From positions 1 through 5,552 of the forward strand of contig DAOWDF010000271.1 in assembly GCA_030639165.1 (NCBI GenBank): a stretch of 5,552 bases of DNA, in the 5' to 3' direction. Below the pieces are notes generated by a model that saw nothing but the letters and a program-made list of their open reading frames with translations, had not been told where the DNA came from and did not search any database. Each line of letters starts with the position of its first letter. Position 1 is the stretch's first letter. The translations under genes were made by a program, and so were the position numbers. This DNA comes from Alphaproteobacteria bacterium. GTDB lineage: Bacteria; Pseudomonadota; Alphaproteobacteria; Micavibrionales; Micavibrionaceae. Below, in pieces: positions 1 through 4,411 of this stretch.

Positions 1-165
1 AAACACGAAGCTTTGCAGGTTGCATCGGTTCTAGGGCATAATTACCCGGGTAGCAGATGGTATGAGCGTAGCTACGCACTGCTAGATGACAGCCAGCGTC
101 AGAAGATAGTAGATGATCGTGGAGTTCTAGAGCGCACATTTGATTCTCTTTTGAAACCAGATTAG
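1..165 (+). CDS. bamD: Outer-membrane assembly lipoprotein BamD, C-terminal end (partial)
   Basis: An open frame enters from the left edge and ends at TAG 163-165, leaving 54 residues. It contains the motif ALQVASVLGHNYPGSRWY followed by SYALL, which resembles the last TPR-like helices of alphaproteobacterial BamD (older name ComL). In the family, BamD is a periplasmic lipoprotein built of tetratricopeptide-like repeats. It binds BamA and helps fold beta-barrel proteins into the outer membrane. The signal peptide, lipobox and most repeats lie outside the window and cannot be checked. The next gene on the same strand is recN, and bamD-recN adjacency is common in Alphaproteobacteria, which supports the call. 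The identification rests on a short tail plus context. The alternative is another TPR-containing protein. Confidence 0.75.
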   Translation, partial: KHEALQVASVLGHNYPGSRWYERSYALLDDSQRQKIVDDRGVLERTFDSLLKPD

Positions 166-181
166 AAGATGGTAATCGTTA

Positions 182-281
182 GATCACACTGCGTTTGAGT
201 GTGGCTAGGCAAATGAGACGAAGCGTATTTTTATACGTGAGGCGAAATTTAACGACGACCACAGTTAAACGCAGAAAGATC
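182..281. repeat. About 100-bp imperfect palindrome between bamD and recN
   Basis: Two arms are nearly symmetrical about position 231-232. GATC at 182-185 mirrors GATC at 278-281. CTGCGTTT at 189-196 mirrors AAACGCAG at 267-274. TGTGG at 200-204 mirrors CCACA at 259-263. Near the centre, CGTA at 224-227 faces TACG at 234-237. The arms in between are only partly complementary and need one or two bulges. Transcribed, this would give a long hairpin ending 4 bases before the recN start codon. It could be a dispersed palindromic element, a bamD terminator or attenuator, or a control structure for recN. Only the symmetry is seen directly; the role is unknown. Confidence 0.7.
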
Positions 282-285
282 TATA

Positions 286-1941
286 ATGTTAACCAGTTTG
301 AACATTAACAACGTTGTTCTTATCAAGCATCTGGTTATCGAATTTAAACATGGGTTATGCGCGCTAACGGGTGAGACTGGCGCTGGTAAATCTATCTTGC
401 TGGATTCGCTGGGGCTAGCCCTTGGCGCACGTTCTGAGAGCGGGCTTGTGCGCAGAGGAGCGGACTCCGCCAGTGTCACTGCCAGCTTCCAAATAGAGGA
501 TAATCACGCAGCTTACGATATATTGCGAGACGCAGATATATCCATAGATGATGACCTGCTTTTGCTGCGCCGCGTAGTCTATGTCAGCGGGAAAAGCCGC
601 GCCTTTATCAATGATCAGCCTGTAAGTATTGGCCTGCTTAAACAAGTTGGTAATTGCCTCGTGGAAATTCACGGGCAGTTTGAGTCTCAAGGCTTGCTAA
701 ACCCACAGACACACCGCGCTATGCTAGATGAATATGCTGGCATTGATAAATCGCTGGAGCTTTCTTGGAAGTCTTGGAAAGCCGAAGAGCTGTCTTTATA
801 TGAGCTGCAAAAAAGCTCGGAGCGCAGTATTAAAGATGAGGAATATCTAAGAAATTCCCTTGAAGACCTTGATAAACTATCTCCCATTTGCGGTGAGGAA
901 GAGGAGCTGTCAAACCTTCGTGATCGTTTAAAGTACCGTGATGGCGCAATAGAATCCCTAAGCGCAGCTAATGTAATTTTAGGTTCAGATAACGATCCTG
1001 TGCAAAAAGCATGGGCAGAGCTGGATAAAGTTTCCGATAAAATTGGCGGTGATCTGGAGAAGATCACTTCCGCCCTTTCCAGAGCTGCACTTGAAACCTC
1101 GGAAGCCCTCGCCCTTATACAGTCATTTTCTGCTGATTTACAAAATAGTGATAATTCCAATCTTGAGGAGATAGATGATCGCCTCTATGCGCTTAGGCTG
1201 CAAGCGCGAAAGCATGGCTGCACGGTTGATGATTTGCCATCGGTTCGCGATAAAATCGAAGAGCAATTAAGCATGATTACAAATGCCGATGCAGCCATTG
1301 TTCAGCAAAAGGAAAAGTCAGACGTAGCGCGTGCTGCCTATATTGAGTTAAGCAAGGCAGTAAGTAATAAGCGCAAGAAATCCGCGGATAAGCTAAATAA
1401 ATTAGTGCAAAAAGAGCTTGTGCCGTTGAAATTAGATAAGGCTCGTTTCGTAACAGAAATATCCGAACTTGATGAGGTGGAGTGGGGCGCAAGCGGCATA
1501 GATCGCGTTAGGTTCCTAATCTCAACAAATGCAGGATCACCCGCAGGAGCAATAAACAAGATCGCCTCAGGAGGCGAGCTATCGCGCTTTATCTTGGCAT
1601 TAAAAGTTGTGATTGCAGGTAGTGGCTCAACACATAGCTTCATATTTGATGAGGTTGATGCCGGTCTTGGTGGAGCAACTGCGGACGCGGTCGGTGAAAG
1701 ACTAGCGCGGCTTGCGGCCTCAAAACAAGTGCTGGTCGTAACCCACGCCCCCCAAGTAGCCGCCAGAGCTGCGCACCATTGGATTGTCAGTAAAAGCGGT
1801 GGTAAGAATGTCGCCACTGATATTACCGAACTTAGCAGCCGCGAAAGCAGATGCGAGGAAATCGCCCGCATGCTCGCTGGCGCAGATATCACAGAAGAAG
1901 CCAGAGCCGCTGCCGATAAATTACTCGAAGCCGCTGCTTAA
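286..1941 (+). CDS. recN: DNA repair protein RecN (SMC-like ATPase)
   Basis: The 551-residue product matches the usual RecN length of about 550. RecN is a cytoplasmic SMC-related ATPase that acts early in RecA-dependent repair of double-strand breaks. The N-terminus (MLTSLNINNVVLIKHL) is typical of the family and fixes the ATG at 286. Walker A is GETGAGKS at residues 29-36. The middle, about residues 150-380, is charged and helical, as expected for the short coiled-coil arms. The C-terminal head has the ABC signature SGGELSR at 428-434, Walker B ending in D455-E456 (FIFDEVDAGLGG), and the switch histidine H487 in VTHAPQVAAR. All ATPase motifs are intact, so the gene should be functional. No good Shine-Dalgarno sequence precedes the ATG. 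A large palindrome ends 4 bases upstream and may affect expression. In many relatives recN is followed by ligA, but here it is followed by an opposing lipoprotein gene. Confidence 0.97.
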   Translation: MLTSLNINNVVLIKHLVIEFKHGLCALTGETGAGKSILLDSLGLALGARSESGLVRRGADSASVTASFQIEDNHAAYDILRDADISIDDDLLLLRRVVYVSGKSRAFINDQPVSIGLLKQVGNCLVEIHGQFESQGLLNPQTHRAMLDEYAGIDKSLELSWKSWKAEELSLYELQKSSERSIKDEEYLRNSLEDLDKLSPICGEEEELSNLRDRLKYRDGAIESLSAANVILGSDNDPVQKAWAELDKVSDKIGGDLEKITSALSRAALETSEALALIQSFSADLQNSDNSNLEEIDDRLYALRLQARKHGCTVDDLPSVRDKIEEQLSMITNADAAIVQQKEKSDVARAAYIELSKAVSNKRKKSADKLNKLVQKELVPLKLDKARFVTEISELDEVEWGASGIDRVRFLISTNAGSPAGAINKIASGGELSRFILALKVVIAGSGSTHSFIFDEVDAGLGGATADAVGERLARLAASKQVLVVTHAPQVAARAAHHWIVSKSGGKNVATDITELSSRESRCEEIARMLAGADITEEARAAADKLLEAAA

Positions 1942-1952
1942 GCCATTATATC

Positions 1953-2369
1953 CTAATTTGTTCTTACGCAATTTTTCTGTTGAAATAACGAAACCAGACG
2001 GGTTTTTTCGCGCTGTGCATTGCTTGATTGCTGACGTTCTAATTGATTGTATTTATTGCCAGTATTGAAGGATCGCGCCAACCCTGGCAGAGCATTTAAG
2101 TAAGGCGTTTTCCTAAGGACACCAGATTGTGAAAGGCCCGTATTAACAGCGCTAGTCGCAGTGTTGTAGTTATTGCTGCTAGAGCTATCACTTGTCTGGA
2201 TTATGATATTATCCATCATCGCTATGTTATGCGCGATATGGTTGCAATTGGCATTTTGCGTCATCATGGACGCGTTAGTGATCGATGTCTGTATTTGCTG
2301 TGGCGATTGTTTCGCCGCGCAGCCCGATAATATTACGCATAGGGTAATTAAAGGAAAATATCTCATCAT
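1953..2369 (-). CDS. Small predicted lipoprotein, function unknown
   Basis: This is a 138-residue product. Residues 1-16 form a short signal peptide with a hydrophobic core, ending in the lipobox LSGC with the lipidated cysteine at C17 (MMRYFPLITLCVILSGC). The mature part is polar, rich in Asn, Gln and Ser, and low in hydrophobic segments, so it is probably a lipid-anchored periplasmic protein. C42 and C134 remain in the mature chain and could form a disulfide. The C-terminal stretch around 119-134 (QREKTRLVSLFQQKNC) recalls small alphaproteobacterial lipoproteins of unknown role. The ATG at 2369 is preceded by AGAGG six bases upstream, a good ribosome site. The two tandem ATGs leave a 1-codon ambiguity. 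The gene converges on recN with only 11 bases between the stops and diverges from the gene at 2459. The lipobox and ribosome site favour this frame over open frames on the other strand. No function can be assigned. Confidence 0.75.
   Translation of the reverse strand: MMRYFPLITLCVILSGCAAKQSPQQIQTSITNASMMTQNANCNHIAHNIAMMDNIIIQTSDSSSSNNYNTATSAVNTGLSQSGVLRKTPYLNALPGLARSFNTGNKYNQLERQQSSNAQREKTRLVSLFQQKNCVRTN
1991..2008 (+). terminator. Possible weak rho-independent terminator after recN
   Basis: AAACC at 1991-1995 can pair with GGTTT at 2001-2005 around a 5-base loop, and further T residues follow. It lies 50 bases past the recN stop, on the recN strand. The stem is only 5 bp with two G-C pairs, and it sits inside the coding sequence of the opposing lipoprotein gene, so it may be coincidental. 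Confidence 0.25.
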
Positions 2370-2385
2370 GGCCAGCCTCTTTTAT

Positions 2386-2433
2386 TTGATAACATTGTGT
2401 ATTTCATATAGTTTAGCCCATGATATATATAGT
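2386..2433 (+). promoter_or_regulatory. Possible promoter for the 2459 gene
   Basis: The 89-bp divergent spacer is A+T-rich. It holds TTGATA at 2386-2391 followed 15 bases later by TATAGT at 2407-2412, and a second TATAGT at 2428-2433. The first pair has a short spacer and the second lacks a good -35 box. A promoter must lie in this spacer if the gene is expressed, but the exact boxes are uncertain. Confidence 0.3.
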
Positions 2434-2458
2434 CAGGCATTAATCAAAGGAATAAATT

Positions 2459-2689
2459 ATGAGCGCAATATCAACAGAGCAAGCAATCGAGGCAGTTTAT
2501 AGCTCGCTGGAAAATGATAATGAAGATCTTGATCTGCATATCGGCGCTCTAAAAAGCTCCTTGAAAGAAGCGGGCGCAAAAGAAGCCATATTCAATCCTG
2601 ACCGCCTAGTACAAAATAACCGTGAAGGCCGCAAACGCATGCAAAGCTACTTCAAAAAACGCGGCGTTAAGGTGGTTTTCGCTAAGTAG
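2459..2689 (+). CDS. Small conserved-looking hypothetical protein (76 aa)
   Basis: The ATG at 2459 has AAGGA about eight bases upstream, a reasonable ribosome site. The product has 76 residues with no signal peptide or membrane segment, so it is probably cytoplasmic. Residues 1-45 are acidic and look helical (EQAIEAVYSSLENDNEDLDL and following). Residues 46-76 are basic and contain NPDRLVQNNREGRKRMQSYF followed by KKRGVKVVF. The NNREGRKRMQSYFKKRG segment gives the impression of a conserved motif seen in small alphaproteobacterial proteins, but I cannot name a family. The basic tail would suit nucleic-acid or protein contact; that is inference. It is divergent from the lipoprotein gene with an 89-bp shared upstream region, and it lies about 76 bp before the antitoxin gene. 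I see no sign that it belongs to that module. Confidence 0.65.
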   Translation: MSAISTEQAIEAVYSSLENDNEDLDLHIGALKSSLKEAGAKEAIFNPDRLVQNNREGRKRMQSYFKKRGVKVVFAK

Positions 2690-2713
2690 ATCGTCCAAGC
2701 ACAATAATAACAC

Positions 2714-2751
2714 TTTGTTGCAATATGTTGTGTTTTGTTGTAATATGTTGT
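2714..2751 (+). repeat. Tandem direct repeat (20-bp period) upstream of the ParD-like antitoxin
   Basis: TTTGTTGCAATATGTTGT at 2714-2731 is repeated at 2734-2751 with a single C-to-T change, a period of 20 bp or nearly two helical turns. The repeat lies 14 bases before the chosen antitoxin start and overlaps the predicted promoter. Ribbon-helix-helix antitoxins commonly bind short repeated sites at their own promoter, so this is a good candidate operator for self-repression. The repeat is seen directly; its role is inferred. Confidence 0.75.
2718..2746 (+). promoter_or_regulatory. Candidate promoter of the ParD/ParE-like operon
   Basis: TTGCAA at 2718-2723 and TAATAT at 2741-2746 are separated by 17 bp, the ideal sigma-70 spacing. 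Each matches its consensus at four of six positions. TGTAAT at 2739-2744 is an alternative -10 box. The boxes fall in successive copies of the direct repeat, so a protein bound to the repeat would block polymerase. Confidence 0.45.
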
Positions 2752-2753
2752 TA

Positions 2754-2759
2754 TAGGAG
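2754..2759 (+). promoter_or_regulatory. Ribosome-binding site that decides the antitoxin start
   Basis: TAGGAG lies immediately before the ATG at 2760 but six bases before the in-frame ATG at 2766. The spacing makes 2766 the likely start. Confidence 0.7.
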
Positions 2760-2765
2760 ATGCTT

Positions 2766-3020
2766 ATGACTACTGTAAATTTATCAAATGATCTGGTTGA
2801 AAATGCAAAGCGATATGCTGCGGCTTTTTCACGTTCTACCCCAAAGCAAATTGAGCATTGGGCAAAAATAGGCAAAATCGCCGAAGAAAACCCTGATCTT
2901 CCCTATGAGTTTATCCAAGATATCTTACTATCACTTCAGCAAGTTGAAGATGGCGATGTTGAACCGTTCGAATTTACAGAGCTTGATCCTGAATATGTTC
3001 GAAAAGTACTTTCTGAATGA
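2766..3020 (+). CDS. ParD-like antitoxin of a type II toxin-antitoxin module
   Basis: The product has 84 residues from the ATG at 2766. An ATG at 2760 would add two residues but abuts the ribosome site. Residues 4-40 have the ribbon-helix-helix pattern of the ParD_like family: a beta strand (TVNLSNDL), a helix (VENAKRYAAAF), a turn with SRSTPKQIEHWAKIG, and a second helix. The Ser-x-x-x-QIEHWA-x-x-G stretch is the family hallmark. Residues 44-84 form an acidic tail (EDGDVEPFEFTELD) that would wrap and neutralise the basic toxin. In such systems the N-terminal dimer binds the operon promoter, and repression depends on toxin dose. The 20-bp direct repeat just upstream fits that. The stop overlaps the toxin start by 4 bp (ATGA at 3017-3020). 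The gene is clearly A+T-richer than recN and guaA, suggesting transfer. Family assignment is by recall of sequence pattern. Confidence 0.88.
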   Translation: MTTVNLSNDLVENAKRYAAAFSRSTPKQIEHWAKIGKIAEENPDLPYEFIQDILLSLQQVEDGDVEPFEFTELDPEYVRKVLSE

Positions 3021-3289
3021 TTATTTTCAAGGCAAGGGATTTTAAAAAGTCCGAAAAGAAACTTCATAAAAATCAACGTAAAGATTTAGAAAAAGCAGTT
3101 TTAGATATTGTTAAAAATATCAGAATTGGTAAGAGTAAGGCTGGTGATCTTAAGAGCTTGCAAGTACATAAATTCAAAATGGTCGGGCAGTTAACTTTGC
3201 TTGCTTATACTTATGAAGAAAACATAATCACCCTAACCCTTCTCGCTTTCGGTAGTCACGAAAATTTCTACCGTGATTTAAAGCGTTAA
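3017..3289 (+). CDS. ParE-like toxin (RelE/ParE superfamily)
   Basis: The product is a 90-residue, strongly basic protein. It starts at ATG 3017, overlapping the antitoxin stop, and has no ribosome site of its own, so its translation is probably coupled. The sequence follows the ParE-like toxin family of type II modules: a basic N-terminal helix (KKSEKKLHKNQRKDLEKAV), then GDLKSLQVHKFKMVGQLTLL at residues 43-62, then a C-terminal GSHENFYRDLKR at 79-90. In the RelE/ParE fold two N-terminal helices pack on a beta sheet. Members either cleave ribosome-bound mRNA or poison gyrase. Which applies here cannot be told from the sequence. No frameshift or truncation is seen, and the C-terminal basic motif is intact, so it looks active. 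It converges on the two-helix membrane protein gene, with 51 bp between the stops. Confidence 0.9.
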   Translation: MIIFKARDFKKSEKKLHKNQRKDLEKAVLDIVKNIRIGKSKAGDLKSLQVHKFKMVGQLTLLAYTYEENIITLTLLAFGSHENFYRDLKR

Positions 3290-3340
3290 GGTTGTTTCTT
3301 TATTACGCTCTTTGATTAACTGTTCGATCTTGCCTTTTCT

Positions 3341-3763
3341 CTAGTTTCTTTCAAATCCATTTGATGATATTTTCTTCCCAATATTAGCTACAAACTGAAA
3401 AAATAAGACCAAGAACGCACCCGATAGAACTGTCCATATATGCTTTAATTGTTCTTTAAGTTCTTCTGGACAGCTAATCAAATCAGATACATAGGCAAAT
3501 ATCATCCAAGCAAGAATTCCGACTGTATAAGTTATTACCATGACAGCCAAGAAGAATAAGACGCTCATTCCGATACGAAGAAGTTTGTGTAAATGGAGGA
3601 TAGTGCCAGTGTTGCTTTTGTTTATTTTACTCTTATCATCTTCTAGAAAAGATTGCTCAGTCCCGTAATCGGTTTCATTAGATGACAAAGTACGCATTAA
3701 CACCTCGTGTTGAATCCGTCTTAACTTTTCTAGTTTATCATCGTCAGTATTGTCAGGCGGCAT
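3341..3763 (-). CDS. Two-TM membrane protein, candidate toxin partner of the Panacea gene
   Basis: The product has 140 residues. Residues 1-60 are polar and charged (MPPDNTDDDKLEKLRRIQHE and following) and probably cytoplasmic. Two hydrophobic segments follow, about 66-91 (MSVLFFLAVMVITYTVGILA and on) and 109-128 (IWTVLSGAFLVLFFQFVANI). A short loop of about 17 residues (SDLISCPEELKEQLK) joins them, and a basic tail (GKKISSNGFERN) ends the chain. Positive charges before TM1 and after TM2 suggest both ends are cytoplasmic, a helical hairpin in the inner membrane. I recognise no enzyme motif. The ATG at 3763 lies inside the last codons of the Panacea gene (11-bp overlap), so the two are translated from one message and probably coupled. 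Panacea antitoxins are known to pair with diverse toxins, including membrane proteins, so this is most likely the toxin. That role is inferred from position and shape. The alternative is a membrane-anchored effector or an unrelated passenger. Confidence 0.82.
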   Translation of the reverse strand: MPPDNTDDDKLEKLRRIQHEVLMRTLSSNETDYGTEQSFLEDDKSKINKSNTGTILHLHKLLRIGMSVLFFLAVMVITYTVGILAWMIFAYVSDLISCPEELKEQLKHIWTVLSGAFLVLFFQFVANIGKKISSNGFERN

Positions 3764-4289
3764 CCTCGAGAACCTTATCTAATAGAACAACGTAATAAGT
3801 CCGTATATCTTCAGGATTAATTTCGTAATTCTCATTCTGGTGGGCACGCCAAACTTTGTCCCACGGACCATCTTTTATATGCGTCAATCGCATAAGCTTT
3901 GTCGCACTTTTATCTTTATATAAATCCCACACAAAACTGAGTACATCCATGACATCTGTGTCATCAGGTGAAATAATTGGGGTACGAGCCTCTACATCCT
4001 CAAAAGCATCGTATTCCTGAGAAAGAAAATCAACTATTGGGTTTCCGCCAAAGTGTTTGAATTCATGATAAACAGACGGTACCACAGGACCATATTTCCA
4101 AGCCTCTATTTCTTCACCAAATAATCTAATATTTTCAGCGCCAAGCGCCCATCCATAAGCAATATAAATTATTTTAAGGAGTTTCATGGGTGTGATAGGC
4201 ACCTTCTCTCTTTTTCCTATTTCTAAAAAAAAGTTAGCCACCTCCGATGGGGTAGTATACTGTGGGTCAGGCATTGGTTCTTTGGTCAC
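3753..4289 (-). CDS. Panacea-domain (SocA-like, DUF4065) protein, probable antitoxin
   Basis: From GTG 4289 the product has 178 residues. The Panacea signature is plain: TPSEVANFFLEIGKR at 13-27, ITPMKLLKIIYIAYGWALG at 32-50, and EEIEAWKYGPVVPSVYHEF at 59-77. A C-terminal region carries LVHL-like helices and a WDKVW motif. In Caulobacter the homologue SocA is an antitoxin that delivers its toxin SocB to ClpXP. Panacea proteins elsewhere neutralise many unrelated toxins. The gene is followed, with 11-bp overlap, by a two-helix membrane protein, the likely partner. Start choice: GGAGG lies five bases before GTG 4289, and the family domain begins just after it. The frame stays open to a GTG at 4367 (204 residues), but that codon has no ribosome site. 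The predicted promoter also lies between the two starts. The gene is A+T-rich compared with guaA. Confidence 0.88.
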   Translation of the reverse strand: MTKEPMPDPQYTTPSEVANFFLEIGKREKVPITPMKLLKIIYIAYGWALGAENIRLFGEEIEAWKYGPVVPSVYHEFKHFGGNPIVDFLSQEYDAFEDVEARTPIISPDDTDVMDVLSFVWDLYKDKSATKLMRLTHIKDGPWDKVWRAHQNENYEINPEDIRTYYVVLLDKVLEDAA

Positions 4290-4294
4290 ATAGT

Positions 4295-4299
4295 CCTCC
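4295..4299 (-). promoter_or_regulatory. Ribosome-binding site that decides the Panacea start
   Basis: CCTCC on the top strand reads GGAGG on the coding strand, five bases before GTG 4289. It is the strongest ribosome site in the neighbourhood and favours this start over GTG 4367 and over the ATG at 4274. Confidence 0.7.
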
Positions 4300-4306
4300 A
4301 AGTAAT

Positions 4307-4335
4307 ATTTTACAGAGTCCTCTGTGATTTTACAA
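4307..4335 (-). promoter_or_regulatory. Candidate promoter of the Panacea operon
   Basis: On the minus strand TTGTAA (4335-4330) and TAAAAT (4312-4307) are spaced by 17 bp. TTGTAA matches the -35 consensus at four of six positions and TAAAAT the -10 consensus at five of six. Transcription would begin near 4300, giving a leader of about a dozen bases that starts at the GGAGG ribosome site. That is very short but usable, and it excludes the upstream start at 4367. Confidence 0.5.
4312..4325. promoter_or_regulatory. Perfect inverted repeat between -35 and -10, candidate operator
   Basis: ACAGAG-TC-CTCTGT is a perfect 6-bp inverted repeat with a 2-bp centre. It fills most of the spacer between the predicted -35 and -10 boxes and shares one base with the -10 box. 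A dimeric repressor bound here would block polymerase. The module's own proteins or a host factor could be the binder; the sequence does not say which. Confidence 0.55.
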
Positions 4336-4411
4336 GAGAAAGTTCTGCAATTGTTCTTAATATACACATGTTTAATTTTCTAAGGAGATAATTACATATT
4401 TAGACATATTC

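Noticed and set aside
166..285. tRNA or other structured RNA gene in the bamD-recN gap
   Set aside because: I find no cloverleaf, CCA end or known riboswitch pattern. The structure is a single long hairpin-like palindrome.
1338..1892. 184-codon open frame antisense to recN
   Set aside because: It is fully inside recN, whose ATPase motifs are intact. The Ser- and Ala-rich translation is typical of an antisense shadow.
2173..2502. 109-codon open frame on the plus strand with hydrophobic segments
   Set aside because: It lies mostly opposite the lipoprotein gene, which has a lipobox and a good ribosome site. The plus-strand frame has no ribosome site, and its hydrophobicity is the mirror of the lipoprotein codons. 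It also overlaps the better-supported gene at 2459.
2714..2751. Direct repeats as a minimal CRISPR array or plasmid iteron
   Set aside because: There are only two copies with 2 bp between them, no spacers, no cas genes and no replication gene. The position over an antitoxin promoter explains them better.
3282..3309. AGCGT (3282-3286) and ACGCT (3305-3309) as a terminator hairpin between the two toxin genes
   Set aside because: The stem is 5 bp with an 18-base loop and only a broken T run, too weak to call a terminator.
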